DNA of 64,000 nucleotides from Armillaria gallica (Eukaryota; Basidiomycota; Agaricomycetes; Agaricales; Physalacriaceae): NCBI GenBank assembly GCA_037576215.1, contig JBANDB010000004.1, positions 6,510,001 to 6,574,000 of the forward strand, read 5' to 3'. Shown piece by piece: positions 35,540 to 48,500 of this stretch (position 1 is its first letter; each line of letters starts with the position of its first letter). The notes under the pieces were generated by a model. It saw only the letters and a program-made list of their open reading frames with translations, ran no database searches and was not told where the DNA came from. The position numbers and the translations under genes were made by a program.

Positions 35540-35648
35540 ACAGAATACAATGCGCTGTAGAGACTATCAGTTACATTCTCTTTTACGATTTCACTACTTT
35601 TAATTCTTTGACCGTCTTTTCGTTCCACCCTCACTCACCACTTGCACA

Positions 35649-37015
35649 ATGTTCAGTGCCGCCGCTGTGAGTAACCTCCCGTCTTGGACCTCAGACTACA
35701 CTAATGTCTGTCTAGTGTATCACCTTCTTGGCTGCGCTATCCGGAGTCACTGCTTTGCCTTTCAGCCAGCTTATCCGGTCCCTGCCTAGAGATATCACCC
35801 ATATCGCCGTCGATGAGGCAAAGGGACACTACCTTGCCTTCAAGCGCGATGGTTCCCTCTACGGGAGGTACCCGGTCGATGCCGAGTCCAGCAACGTCGA
35901 GCGTCGAGCTGATGCCAGTCAATGTGCACAGCTGTCTGTCGACCAAGCCCAAACCAGTAAACAATGGTCCCTATGCCTCTACACCCGGATGCTAATCAAT
36001 TGACCTCTCAGTTCCTGGATGGAATGCTATTGTGCAATATGCGAACTCTAACTGGGGATCTGGTTCCCGCAACATCGTTACGAACCCTACCGATGTAACG
36101 CCAATACGCTGTTCATAAAACGATGTCCTAACCATCCTCTTCTTTAGTATGCCGACCAGCCTGCACAAGTCTGTATCACCAGTGATGTTGTCCAGCTCAG
36201 CTATTCTGGTTGGTTCGCGGTTATGTTGTTCTAACCCGATTCTAACCTTAAGATAGGCGACCCAGTCTGCCAATCACACACCATCTCTTCTCAGGGCAGT
36301 CTTGTTGGTACTGAAGGTGAAGTCGATATCGAAGTCGACCAAGGCTTTGCCACGGATACTTCTTACACTGTTAGTTGTATGTCTTCGGATATCTCCTCGA
36401 TTATTTCTGTTCTTGATCTAATTCATATTTAGCGGCATCGACGATCGGATTTTCCAACACTCTGGAGGTCAAAGTAGGCATTCCGGAGATAGACAATGTC
36501 ACCGATGCCCTGACAATATCTGCGGAGGTTACGGATACCACGTCGAGCACGTAAGGTATTCTATATTTCCGACCTCCGATGACCTGACTCACTTGATCTA
36601 TAGCTTCAAGGTATCTTACAACGACGTGAGCAAATTCACGTTAAAGATGACTGCCCAAGAAGGCCAGACTTGCACGGCCGTGGTGTGTCTCTCTTTTCAC
36701 CTTGTAATAACAAGCAGCTCCGTGACCCCTCCTTCTTAGACCAACACCAAGACTTGTAATATCCAGGCGACGGGCCAGATCCGCTACCTCGCGACCGGCT
36801 GGATTTGGTTCAACTACAATTCTGCGACTCAGGGCCATTACAAATGTGAGTAGTCATGCAAGCACCTGGTTGCGTCGTCTAACTCACTTTCAATTCCAGG
36901 GGCCGTCAACATTGAATCCGTCCTCACGAACCAGGATGACCGCTCCAGCTTTGCTACGTTCAAGGGCTCTATGATTGCAAACACCCAGACCAGCTATGCT
37001 GGTAGTTGTCAATAA
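35649..37015 (+). CDS. SBP family gene C1 (secreted beta-rich protein)
   Basis: Intact, with nine exons as in the copy at 40640; the first exon is MFSAAA and the stop TAA is at 37013-37015. Signal peptide CITFLAALSGVTA, then the family's N-terminal block ITHIAVDEAKGHYLAFKRDG with YGRYPV. Local changes against its siblings: DVVQLSYSGDPVCQSHTIS, EVKVGIPEIDNVTDALTIS and KFTLKMTAQEGQTC. The 3' flank is homologous to that of the gene at 57880 (cacagtcggtgactgtgc). For family discussion see 40640-42000. Confidence 0.82.
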
Positions 37016-38051
37016 GTTCGACCTCACAGTCGGTGACTGTGCGGGTCCAGTATAAACTCGCAGCCTTTGTACCGCGTCGACTAATAAAACACCTTCCTTT
37101 TCTTTGATTATCTATCCGGCGTTAATTGATCCTATTTAGTTTTCTACTCATAATATTTTATATACGGAATACAAGTACGAGCTAATGCTACGATTCTAAA
37201 GCTTTATGTGCGTTCTATTCCATGAAATCGTGTGTACCATACTCTAATTTGTTTCGGCGACGCACTAGCAGTCAATCAATGATGTAATCCTTGCACTGCA
37301 GCACGTCGAAAGCGCCGAGTCTTCTTACGATTTGAACATAATCCAAGTCGAAATGGAGAATACGCGTTCGCCTTGAAAGGAATTGACGGTACTTACGCTG
37401 GCCCCGTAAACGGCATTGTCAACATTTCTGCACATTATGAGTCTCACCATTGGTGAGGAAGCATGCACCCCACCGTCCCGCTGTAGATCCTCATTTCTTT
37501 GGTCCGTTCATGCCGCCTGGGATGATCAAAACCTATGGATGGCTATACTTTTCATGAGTTGCCGGCATATTGCCATGATTGATTGTGGCAGCTCGAACTT
37601 GAGCCCAAGGCTATGCTTCCGGATGATCTTCATCATCTTTTACCTACTCCCCAGGCCATGCGGTATATCTCAGTGATATCGAAAGCACGTCATGCCATTT
37701 GGATCTAGAAACATTTCGTGAGTAATTTTCCCTTGCCGTGCAACCGCCGCTCGGCGCTGATATACAGTGCCCTTTCCGGTGTCACTGCCTTTGGGCCGTA
37801 CCTCCGGGAAAATATTATCATGAATCACGGTGTTCCCTCATAATCTGATTGAACACAACTGCTTCGATACAATTACTCCAGTCTGATACTATAAGTAACC
37901 GTGCTATGCTTTCTTTCATCTGTTTCCCTCTGCCGGACAATGGACTCGTGGTGACTCGCTAATAATCTCCTCAATTGTTCTCACAAGCAGCAGACAACTA
38001 TTGCTCGGTTGTTCACAATTAAAGATACAATCCTTGTGGGCTCATACGACG
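37016..38051. other. Intergenic with an SBP relic
   Basis: Contains the SBP exon-2 scrap at 37766-37808; otherwise nothing is recognised. Confidence 0.4.
37766..37808 (+). pseudogene. Short relic of SBP exon 2
   Basis: The sequence gccctttccggtgtcactgcc matches the signal-peptide exon of the intact genes (gccctttctggcgtcactgct) and is followed by a diverged match to the next codons. Only about 40 bp survive. Confidence 0.45.
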
Positions 38052-39288
38052 TTAATCCGGATCCAAGTCATCCAGGCATGCTACAGTAATCTTGGATAAA
38101 AGCACATCTTCAGAAATTGCTTTCCCCAGCACGGTCTGCCATCTAGGATCTGTCAAGGGTAACGGTTCAGCATAATCTTCTCCTTCAACCCCTAACTCCT
38201 CCATCATACTGAGGATGTCGTTGTGGTTATAGTCTTCACAGATATCTCAGCCTAGGAGATTTACTTGCAACGAGACACAGAAATGTTCTCTGAGAAATTT
38301 ATCATCCGGTCCCTGACCGTCTCTCGTGAATATGTGAGACGGTAACAGTAACTGAGCAGATCCCATGTCTCGAAACACGACGACACGATGACCATCCTGG
38401 GGTAGACATAAGTATGTGTGCGTTCATAGGAAACAGTCTTACATCGACATCAATGCTGAAAGCATTACCAAGATAGAATGGCATGAGACGCTTGTGCATG
38501 AATCCCGCATTGGATGCCGTCTTGAAGACCTCTGGACCGGATGGAGGTGGGTCTTCATAGCTAAACAACTACGATACTGTCATTACCCCATCGCATGAGA
38601 ACAAATGGACTTACTAGATAAAAGAAGTATGGCGGGAATGCCCATACCAGTCCTACGTCGTCCGGGGACACGATTCCAGTAACGAAGCACTGATGGTGAT
38701 CTCTTTGCCTGACAGCTTCTGCCACAAGGGGTACCACATCAAACTAGGAGAACCTTAAGGATGAGCCTGCACAAATAAAGCAAAAAACCCATACCAGCGT
38801 GTCTGGATCATTGTGGGCCTTCATTTCTGGAAACGGCGCAAGTCGTGTAAACGCTGTAATTTCAGGGTAGGCTCTTTGGCCATCTTTGGTAGGCAATGAA
38901 TATGTAAATATCAAGTTAGAGGAGAACAAGCATACTTGACCAATACCAGGCGTAGTTTCCAATGGGAAGTGCTTCTGTAGAATCTGCGGGTATGTCTTCG
39001 CCATTCAGCTTAATTGCGTAGGACATGATACCGGTTTGGTGAACGGTGACTGGATGCAGGGTAAATGGCCTGGCAGCTGGAATTATCAGGCGAATCCAGC
39101 GATGGAGAGTGGCGCTTGATACCGGGGTGAGGCGTTGATTCAGTCCTGAGTAAAATTTGGTCAAAGTATGCATTAGTGACTCGAATGCATTTGTACACAC
39201 CAAGAACCAGTCTTGTTGGTGCCGTCGTGGAGAAAATAAACGTATCACGCTCTAATCGTGCAGATGTTGACAAAATGTGCGAGGTCAT
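38052..39288 (-). pseudogene. HNH-nuclease-like mushroom orphan with an internal stop
   Basis: A multi-exon frame starts MTSHILSTSARLERDTFIFS (39288). Joined exons read ...EALPIGNYAWYWS, AYPEITAFTRLAPFPEMKAH, VRQRDHHQCFVTGIVSPDDV then GLVWAFPPYFFYL, VFKTASNAGFMHKRLMPFYL then GNAFSIDVD, and GHRVVVFRDMGSAQLLLPSH. The frame then meets TGA (38247-38249) after VNLLG and continues cleanly as DICEDYNHNDILSMMEELGV ... DPRWQTVLGKAISEDV to a normal TAA at 38052. The pattern recalls a large mushroom family with a decayed HNH (C-V-T-G) core; that name is from memory and uncertain. A 31-bp intron over the stop would shift the frame, so a nonsense mutation is the best reading. Confidence 0.6.
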
Positions 39289-39767
39289 CGCTGTTTGAGA
39301 CCAGCTAGTGGCTTATGTAAGTTTTGGCCTATTTCATTGCTGCCAAGTACAGCCCCCCTTCCCCTTCCCTCCCGAGGGGGAAATTATAGAAACATGCAGT
39401 AGCGGTCCCTGGAGCTACCTAAATTCATGGTCTCACGCGGCCTGACTAGCGTGTACAATGTCTTGAATTAAGAACTTGGCAGGAGCACCGGTCAGCTTAA
39501 TCTTTGCTACGCAAAATTGAAGAGTCACAGACCTTGCTCCTGGTACTACCTCTTTGCGAGTTGTATAATTACCAGATGCGGATGCGCTCAATAAAGTGTC
39601 GGCTCGCGACGCGGCCTTATAAGTTCAAGAGTGGCAATGAAGCTTCTCTGTCAGGTTCGACTGACATTCTTCCCACCTCCTTCCACGGAAGGGGGCCAGG
39701 ATAGCAAGATGGGTGAGCTTAGTGCCGAGAACTGACCGGTGTTGAATGCCCTTGACGCGCCTGTGGC

Positions 39768-40090
39768 GTGCGAAATCAGCTTCAGATTGCCGACATCGCC
39801 ACCCAAACCAACTTTTCGGCTTATTCCGTCTCGACAACGAAGTACCCTGTGGCGTTCAATCCAAAGCTTGAAGCTCTTCAAGGTTTGAACTGTTGCTATG
39901 ATTCTGACGGTGCGCAATCTTCCACGAAATGGTATCAGTATGCGTCGTAGCATGGATCTCTAACTGGTTTCGGCAAGACGGCAACAATTGGGCAACAAGA
40001 CGGTCAATCATTGATGGCTCTGGTTTCTTCGCAACAGTGTCAAGCCTCGTCGCATTGGCGAGGGGTGGCCAGACTGAGCTGGCGCCGTAA
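39768..40090 (+). pseudogene. Gene remnant duplicated in both IR2 arms
   Basis: The frame QIADIATQTNFSAYSVSTTK runs to SSTKWYQ and can splice to VAWISNWFRQDGNNWATRRS ... VALARGGQTELAP-stop (40090). The copy in the right arm (about 59815-60120, minus) has stops and shifts (for example a TGA after the IIDG codons). No upstream exons were found in either arm. Family unknown. Confidence 0.4.
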
Positions 40091-40498
40091 GTAAAGCAGG
40101 CCTTTGTTTCAGCAGCCTTCAAATCCATTGTTCCCCTCAGGCAAAAGGCACTTTCCCAGTGGTGGTCCTCATCCGAGATTAACCTTTCCGGTGTGCATAA
40201 TTGAAAACTCCAGATGGCTGGAATTCATGAGTAGCCGGAGGAGATGGTGCCACGTGGTCGTTACTATGGCCCGAGACTACCTTGGAGTCTTGGACGATCT
40301 TCGTAGGGGGCATCATGCTACAGGCGGTGCAGTATATGATAGGGCTGGATGATCACGTCGATCAGAAACAGGTCCTTACAGTTCAAAGTCCACATGCCCG
40401 ACACGACCGCCTGATTGCGCGCTGCACCGAAACATCTTGTGAGTAGTTTACCGTGTAATCTCGGCCACCGATGAAATCCTGAAACATAGCGTCTGGAG

Positions 40499-40504
40499 TA
40501 TAAA
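40499..40504 (+). promoter_or_regulatory. TATA box of SBP gene at 40640
   Basis: The sequence tataaa is in the conserved context gcgtctggagtataaagcag, about 140 bp upstream of the ATG; the leader carries a pyrimidine-rich cttcacatccacctacac just before the start. Confidence 0.6.
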
Positions 40505-40639
40505 GCAGAATACAATGTTTTGTAGGGAAACATAAACACACCATTCTCCTTTACGGGTTTCGCTACTTTCAATTCTTTGACCGTCTTTTAATTATTCGAC
40601 CGTCTTTTCGTTCTACCCTCCTTCACATCCACCTACACG

Positions 40640-42000
40640 ATGTTCAGTGCCGCCGCTGTGAGTAACCTCCTGTCTTGGTCCTCAAACTACTTGATGTCTG
40701 TCTAGTTTATCACCTTCTTGACTGCCCTTTCTGGCGTCACTGCTTTGCCTTTCAGCCAGCTTGTCCGGTCCCTTCCTAGAGATATCTCCCATATCGCCGT
40801 CGACGAGGCAAATGGGCATTACCTCGCCTTCAAGCGCGATGGTTCACTCTATGGGAGGTATCCGGTCGATGTCGAGTCCAGCGGCATCGAGCGTCGTGCC
40901 GATGCCAGTCAATGTGCACAACTGTCTGTCGACGAAGCCCAAACCAGTAAGTGGTCTCTTTGCCTCTACACCCAGATGCTAATCAAATGACCTCTCAGTT
41001 CCTGGATGGAATGCTATTGTACAATACGCGAACTCTAACTGGGGATCTGGTTCCCGCAACATCGTTACGAACCCTACCGATGTAACATATTCTTTGTTGA
41101 TAGAATCGACCATCTAATCATCTGCTTCTCTAGTATGTCGACCGCCCTGCACAAGTCTGTATCACGGATGATGTTGTCCAGCTCAGCTATTCTGGTTAGC
41201 TCGCGGCTATGTTGTCTTTGATCCCGTTCTAACCCTATGATAGGCGACCCGGTCTGCCAGACACACACCACCACTTCTCAGGGGAGTCTTGTTGGTACTT
41301 CGGGTGAAGTCGATATCGAAGTCGACCAAGGATCTACCTCTGATAGTTCTTATACCGTCAGCTGTACGTCTGCTAATTTTTTTCTCCGACTACTATCCCA
41401 TTATTGATTTGACACTCAGCTGCTTCGACGATTGGTGTTTCTAACACGCTAAGTGTCAAAATCGGTGTTCCAGAGGTAGCCGAAGTGACCGAGGCATTCA
41501 CCATCTCCGCTTCGGTCACGGATACCACGTCCAGCACGTGAGTTATTCCCTGTTTCCTACTCCCGATGCCCTGACTCATTTGATCTATAGCTTCAAAGTA
41601 TCTCAAGACGACACGAGCAAAGTCACGATAAAGATGACTGCTCCGCAAGGCAAGACTTGCGCGGCTGTAGTACGTATATTTTCACCTTGTGATGATAGGC
41701 AGCTCCGTGACTGATTCTTCTTAGACCAGCACCAAGACCTGTAATATCCAGGCGACGGGCCAGATCCGCTACCTCGCGACCGGCTGGATTTGGTTCAACT
41801 ACAACTCTGCCACTCAAGGCCACTACAAATGTGAGTAGTCATGCAAGCACCTGGTTGCGTTGTCTAACACACTTTTTATTCCAGGGGCCGTCAACATTGA
41901 ATCCGTCCTCACGAACCAGGATGACCGCTCTAGCTTTGCTGCGTTCAAGGGATCTATGGTCGCAAACACTCAGACCAGCTATGCTGGCAATTGTCAATGA
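40640..42000 (+). CDS. SBP family gene C2, secreted beta-rich protein, 313 aa
   Basis: Exons: 40640-40657, 40706-40946, 40999-41081, 41134-41194, 41244-41363, 41420-41537, 41591-41669, 41725-41830, 41885-42000; the frame closes at 314 codons. A signal peptide (FITFLTALSGVTA) is split over exons 1-2. The N-terminal part has IAVDEANGHYLAFKRDGSLY; the middle is rich in alternating Ser/Thr and hydrophobics (SSYTVS, TIGVSNTLSVKIGVPEVAEV); the C-terminal part has TSKVTIKMTAPQGKTC, IRYLATGWIWFNYNS and a Cys near the end. Alternating-strand stretches around a V-x-I-G-V-P-E turn are reminiscent of aerolysin/ETX-like beta proteins, some of which form pores; this is a weak resemblance only, and a plain secreted beta-sandwich protein is equally possible. 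Shared promoter and multiple copies point to expression as a family. Confidence 0.85.
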
Positions 42001-42030
42001 ATTTGACGTCACAGTCGGTGATTGTGCAGG

Positions 42031-42896
42031 TGAAAGAAATCTCAGATATCTTCGATTTCTATTCGGCTATCAATCGCACATTGATGGACATTATTTATTT
42101 CCTTTACTACGCACAACATCATACAATACAAAAACCCACGCCGCTTGCGGCTTCTTAATATTAATCTATTGCAATTGGATTATTTCAAACCTCGCATGAC
42201 CAGACACTCGCCGCTTCTTTGTTATCTTTGTGTTCTAAGACCGGGTTGCGCTTCACGAAGTCAATTGTCAGCAAGTCTTAAAGGAAGAAGCATTGCTGGA
42301 AATCGAAACCAGCCACTCAGCCAAGATCCGATGTGCGATCAGCACATAGTATCATTCCTACCATATTATGATAAGACTTCATGCGGGACTAAATTTGATA
42401 ATATCGTGCGCGCGCCCTCAGTTTCTCATGCCTATAGTGACGATAATATCTTTTGTTCAAATCTTTTACATACATATAGGACTATGACGCCAAGTATTGT
42501 CGGTCGAAATCCAGTGCGAGAGCTGTGTAACGCGCTTGATTCCGACCCGCATTATTTGGACGTGATAGTTGGGTGGTGGTGGTGGTACACAATGAGTCCG
42601 AATGTCGCAGTTCCTCGGAACTGATGCCCCGGACGATATATATAATTCTTTAGGACTATCGGAGGGAAGTCAGAAGGCTGTAAAAGTATGGTGTATAGAC
42701 AGGACCTCACCGAAGGAGAAGGAAAGGAAAGGAAAGGAAAAGAAGATGGAAATGAGAGGGACATTGACCACAGTCGCGCGATAAGCTCTAACATCGCGAG
42801 ACTTCTGAGCAAGGCCCCTACCAAGAAAAGAATGAGGAGCAGCGCTGGAAACCCACTCGGTTAGCATACACCCTCAGTGGACAACTCTGAACTTGC
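42031..42896. other. Intergenic with simple repeats
   Basis: Contains ggtggtggtgg (about 42572) and a ggaaa microsatellite (42719-42741). No gene. Confidence 0.4.
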
Positions 42897-43429
42897 CTAG
42901 ATTCGGCACCGGCGATTATACTTCTGTACAACAAACTCATAAAACATCCAAAAATGTGTAAATAAACGGATATACCATGATCTGCCGCCTGAAATCCTTA
43001 ACCTTCCACAAAGACTTATAGATCGGGACGCATTTGCAACGCAACATCGCCCAAGCGTCGGTCCATGGATATCTGCTCGACAGCCGAGTCTCTTCGTGCA
43101 AAACACGGAACGAATCTTCCAATCTAGGAAGTTACGTCTCAGATGTCAAGCGAAGGAACACATTACAGCAGCGCTAACCCGTAGAATATGTCCCACAAGG
43201 CTCTGGAGACATCCCTCCCCAGCCGCCCCGCCTCCGCAGCTTCGATAAGATCCCCGTGGGCACCATCGATCTCGCGACTCAGGATGTCAATCGCCGCAGA
43301 AGGGAGTGCCAACGGCACGGTTTCTCTCATTACCAGAATGGCATACTGAAATAGAGAGTCATCGTACTGAAGCGCCGCCAAGATCAAGTGCACCAGAAGG
43401 AAGGGTACCATTGTGAAGCGTTGTTGCAT
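42897..43429 (-). CDS. Small membrane-anchored helical protein, family SMH, copy 1, 141 aa
   Basis: Exons are 43179-43429, 42976-43123 and 42897-42923 (142 codons). A hydrophobic N-terminus (FTMVPFLLVHLILAALQ ... LFQYAILV) is followed by a helical body: LPSAAIDILSREIDGAHGDL, ALWDIFYGLEDSFRVLHEET, CVPIYKSLWKVKDFRRQIM. A 27-bp last exon encodes a basic tail NRRCRI. The gene at 55339-55868 has the same three-exon layout, the same 27-bp last exon and matching residues (LPSxA, E-D/L-D, LE, KV-x-x-FR-x-Q-x-M, basic tail). Probably anchored to a membrane with a cytosolic coiled-coil-like domain. Family unknown. Confidence 0.7.
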
Positions 43430-45119
43430 GGAAGGAGACTTCGTTTTGGGGGTTTAGGGGTGAGGAGGAGGGAAAGGGTCTCCTGGAGGGCTGTGGCTAG
43501 TCGAAGACGCTATATATCGGGAAGATATCGGTTTATGTAAATATCTGGCCATGAGGAGATTAGCTTGGGCCACATAACAGCACGAATATACACATATGCG
43601 TTCGCTGAGTTGTACAACCTTCTAGTTATCATATCCTGAGGGAACAAGGCCGATAGACGACCGTTCGAGTCTTATAAGATGTTGGCTTGCTGAAGCCTTG
43701 ACGAGTGAAGGAGGTGATATTTTGTATTTCGAAGACTGAGTACAAGGCTTCTGGTGCGGGCTGAAGTGATGTGGACTGAAGGGAGAAGAAGCATATCAAA
43801 GCAGATACGTTCGAGATAGGCCTTCTTTTATCATTCATGGCAAAAGAAAGTTTGAGAAGAGGTTTAGCTCCTTGTTTAGCAGAGGATTCTCCGTTGGCAA
43901 TGACGGGCTCGGAGGATGACATGCGTTGAAACCAACCAAAAACTGTCGTCGCCTGACTGGAAGGGGATTATTAGAGATACACCGACGTGATCAAGCGTTA
44001 CCGGCACAGCAAGGATCAAGAATAAAGTTGAAATACAGAACGAATGGGAGACAAGTGATATCCAAGCTCAGAGTACATGTCTGGAGGGCCGAGGTCGAAC
44101 GATTACAGTTGGCGCCAAGATTTGCGAGGCCAAAAAGGATAACAAAAGACAGTTCTCCGTTAAAAATCTCTTTGGTAAGGTGTTTTAACTGTTTAGTGAA
44201 CCGAGGGGCCAGCTGTAAAGCCTGTGGCCCCTTTGAGTCTGGATGGATGATCCGCGAATTCAGTATGCCTCGAAAATATCATCAGTTATGCGTGTCCAGC
44301 TATGCTAGCATATTCTCAGACCTTTTAGTCTGGTATGTGGATCAGGCTATCTTGTCGGCAGGCTGAGGCCTTGTGTACTGAAGCACAATGGCTGACGGAA
44401 GACCGGTCCGGGATTCTATTTATTTAAATTTTATTTTGGACCTAAATGTTACCCAAATATTGGCGTATTTGAGGGCCAATCTTTTGACTGAGTTTTGGAC
44501 ATTTTCCTAAACAAACCTGAAGGCTACCCTCATATACGCGTCGTCTCACGACACATTGGCAACTGCTCATCGTTCTCCTCACTGCGCAATCGATTTATTT
44601 TAATTTTCTCCTTGTCTGGGTCTGTCAGCGACTTTTCGAACTCCTGCAGAGGCATCTGCCCTGCACTATGCATGCTATCTGGATTCTGTCGCGCTTTGCT
44701 GCCACTGAACGGGCAAAGGATTCGTCACTTATCGCCAGGAATGGATCTCAATGGTCGACATTACTCGTTTCCGTGGGGGGCCGGGGACACTTGAACCTTT
44801 CTTCGACAACCAATACAGTTGAAAGCGAGGTCAGACGAAGGTGCGATTCCACCAAAGATAGTCATTTGGCAAAATGTTGATGCACAATGAAAGTCTTTCT
44901 TTACCCTCCTGTCACATTCGTGACAATGCACGAAAAGACCTTTGTACTGTGCAGACCTTTGGCCAAGGACAACAGCCAGTAGTGTGCGCCGGTTTCCTTT
45001 ATGTTGCTCTCCGAAATCAATGTTCATTATAACAATAAAACTAGTGGCAATCCTTTGTTCCAAGAGCATAAAAGCTGGACCACTTTCCTCCATTGCTACC
45101 ACCATTCGAGCCTTTGAAC
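43430..45119. other. Intergenic, possible degraded frame
   Basis: No supported gene. Short frames (43629-43922, 43926-44366) lack motifs. Around 44430-44515 the text ttggacctaaatgttaccca has a flavour of M1 modules but no termini were found. Confidence 0.35.
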
Positions 45120-45566
45120 ATGTCAGAGCCCACCAACGTAGACAACCAGGTCGTCATCGCAGAACGAGGCGACCAGCGTATCGCCATACCCAAGCGTACC
45201 TTCTTGAAAAGGTCTTTCTCCGTACGTTGTCGTCTCTTCCGCGCATCGTTCCCTCATTTAAGCTCCTGATAGTCTTTTCAAGCCTACGCCAACCAACAAC
45301 TTGATACTGCCGGAAGCACTCTTGTCACGCGGTCACTTAGAGGACAGGAAGGACAGGAAGTACGCATCCCGAAGCAGCACTGGGCGGAGGTGCAGCCACT
45401 GATCCGCTCTGTGCAAATACAACTACCGCCCCCGCCAAGTACGGGGATCTGTGATACGGTGAAAGCTATCATCTATGCAATGATATTCATGGTTGTCGTC
45501 ATATTCGGGAAAGTGATTGGTTTTCGTACGCACTCGTCTCCTTTTACCCTGTATGCTATTGCCTGA
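45120..45566 (+). CDS. Small tail-anchored-like membrane protein, 131 aa, 2 exons
   Basis: Exons are 45120-45221 and 45273-45566 (51-bp intron with acceptor gatag; 132 codons). MSEPTNVDNQVVIAERGDQR leads to a basic stretch (KRTFLKRSF) and VRIPKQHWAEVQPLIRSVQI then QLPPPPS. A single C-terminal membrane span AIIYAMIFMVVVIFGKVIGF is followed by a short tail. The topology suggests a tail-anchored or single-pass protein. Another acceptor (tttcaag) breaks the frame, so gatag is preferred. No family is recognised. Confidence 0.6.
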
Positions 45567-48500
45567 TTGAATTTGGTTAGTTTGACTCAGTGATAGCTCG
45601 AATCGATTCCTGATATATGTATTCACGACGTTTCTTTCTTCCTTGTTTTACTATGCGATTGCAAGTTTGATCTGATATGAATGTGTCATCTCTCCCTTTT
45701 CGTCGTGCTCTGCGAGTCATCTTGAGGCGGCAAAGCTATCTGCCTATTTTCTACCCTCGTATGAACCTCTCTTCCTTGCCTTTTTGATAACATTACCCGG
45801 TCTACGCATTCGGAGAAACGTAAAACGCGTCGCTGAGAAACTTCACAGCGTCATTGGCTAGTAGATGTGAAGAAAGTCGAGGATTTGGTATGTTTTGCCG
45901 AGCGAGGGTTGAACCAATTATCACACCTCTACTCCTGCCCTAGCACCGAGGCCCGGAGATGATGATCATCACAGGGTGAGTGGCTCCGTCTGATTCGTAT
46001 ATTGAGGCGGGGTGAGAATATTTGCAGTCCTAGTCCGGCGATATCATCGTTTTGGTAAGTCGACGCTCAGCAATCGAAGAATTATAGGACCCAAAGCGAT
46101 CGTGCTACGAACGCATGATATCGTCCAACTTTTGTTTCGCATCTGTAACCCTCGAATATCGAGGAATACCGGTCCTGCCTGAGGCAAGACATGATTTCGT
46201 CCGTACAGTACGTCTCGTAGCCTACAGGTAAGATGCACCTTTTATACCTTTTTTGGCTTGACGTTTCACTCATGTGTTGAAAGTCTCATAGTGGCGCATC
46301 ATGGGTTAGCTGTAACCAACACCGACATGTCCATGTTCACACAGCTATGAGCGTCCGACGTTCGTTGCCCAAAAATAACCCAACTCTCGTTGCAATGTGC
46401 CTAGCGAGTCGTTTTGTTGTTTTCACATCGAGTTCGAAGATGTTGTTCTATATGTTTGGGCGAGGACATCATTCCTAGCGTATTAGGACCACTTTTATCC
46501 CTGGACGGTGAGTTATAAAGTGGGCCATCGATTATTCTTGTCTCCAAGTTCATATCCGCTTCATGACCAGAGGTGTGCAAGGGCTCGGCAGCGGATTACA
46601 ACGTCATTGACGAAGCAGGAATTGTCCACGTGCTAATGGCGTCGCGGACATATTATTACTGGGGCAACGCCACCTGTAAGAGTTATTATCTCTCCGGAAG
46701 CGTTCCCTTCGCATGTTTTGGCCTTTAAATTTTAAAGCTTAAAGTTTGTGATGTGGAGATTGAACGAACGAACGCCAAGTAGGCTTCTCATTGGTGGAGC
46801 TCCAAAAGAAATGGGAGCGCGTTGTTCATCTGCTTCCTTGTAGAAACACCGAAGAAGTGAGCGCTAAGATGTTTACCCCGTATCTCACGGATACCGAGTT
46901 CAACCTCCGGGGTCAGCGCGTCATGATGCCGACAGTTTGAGAAGCCGACAGTCTGAGAAGCCGACGGCGCAGCGAATGGATTCCTTTCGATTCGTTGACC
47001 GCACTGGGAACATTAAATTGATAGAGGGCTCGACAGAGAAGCCACAGCTGCGGCGCTTTCGTGTCTGTGCTTTGGTCATATGGTACAGAGGGATAACGCC
47101 TCTCTTGATGCTCGATGACAATAGCCGACAATGCTGTACGCCCGCCACCGAGGGTTCCGGGTACAGTAATGGAATGACTTGAGCACGATAGACGGTGTGT
47201 CGCAGCAAGAAGCTCCACATGTCTGTACGACATTCAATCAAGAGAAATGAATTGTGCGTGATATCATACCCAAGCCACATCAAGTTGGCACCGGCCTCAG
47301 CTGATATGAACGTGGGCTCCTGGTAAATGCCGGCGCATTGGCCCTATCCTTCGCCAACATGGAAGTGACGCCACAACAGGATAGCGCGCGTGTCCAGAAA
47401 ACGGCCCGTGGACTGTTAGCCCCGGGCCCTATGGTTCTTCAAGTTCCTGATCAATAATATCATTTCCCGGTTCCGGTGTTAAGTACGACGAAGGAGAGTT
47501 GTGATTCCGCAGTATGAGATGGACTCGGAGAGAAAATGTAAATGCCAAGCACTGAGGGCGCTTGGTTGAGGACAGTTCATCACGTTTCCGTCATGTCTGC
47601 GAAGAGGTGGAATGCTGAGCCACATTCATAAAGGAGAGTACCCGAGACCGGACGAGTTGAATATCTGGGTTCAAGGAGACATTCACATGGTCCAAGGATA
47701 TCCGGTCCGAGCCCCAGACAGTTCGTGGACATAGGGCTCTTCTCCATAGTCTGACAATTCTGTGGCGCAACAATAAAACTGACAAAAGCCTTGAAGGGCT
47801 ACCAGTTGGACCATAAGCATCGGCAATCCTCTAACTAGCAAAATGTTCAGCAAGCGATCGTTCCTGTAAATGCTGATGACGCGGAAATCTGCGAAATACC
47901 ATTACAGGGTCGCTGTATTAACCCGGACCGGTACCGTGAACCGAAGACCGAAACAACAGTTCAAGGGAACGCCACTCCCCCTGGCAATATTATCTCAGGC
48001 GTGAACCTTTACGAATAGCCAGATACCATGATAACAAGTTCTCACACCAGGAAAATGGAGTATCTGCCAGCAGGACGAGCTGATACTGACCACCCCGCCC
48101 CAGGCGGGATTTCCACATCAAGGAAAGCTCATATCTCGTCTTAGGTGGATAGATACCCACGAGAAGATAGCACATCCTGGAGAGTCCCGAAATTTCATTT
48201 CGTTTCATAAGTCTGTCATGTAGATCCCGATCTTAAGGAACTACGTCAGCTAGATGAAATATGATGCCCAGGTAGGGAAACGCTCAACTTTGTCATCGGG
48301 GCTCTGAATACAGCGAATAACGACATCGGCGCCTCAGCCGAGCTCAGCCGGCAGAGCTTGTCTATCTTTCAGATAGTCACCAGAGCGGCCTCAGTAAAAC
48401 ATGTATACGTGTAGTTGCATAGTGACTTTTCTTTTGCTGCAAAGGCTCGGTGATCTTTCATGAGCCAATTCGGTCAAGAGGACCGTGTCGACCCATGAAC

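Larger units (their letters stand above)
39640..42030 (+). repeat. Left arm of inverted duplication IR2
   Basis: Homologous in inverted orientation to about 57845-60210. It contains, in order, a gene remnant, about 500 bp of noncoding DNA (with the block gcataattgaaaactccag) and a complete SBP gene. Confidence 0.8.

Noticed and set aside
45900..45950. ggttcaaccc on the minus strand resembling a B box
   Set aside because: No D-arm or anticodon arm at the right distance.
48347..48390. tRNA-like agctcagccggcagagcttg followed by an anticodon-like TTC hairpin
   Set aside because: A D-arm and a short stem are present, but there is no T-arm, B box or pairing acceptor end.
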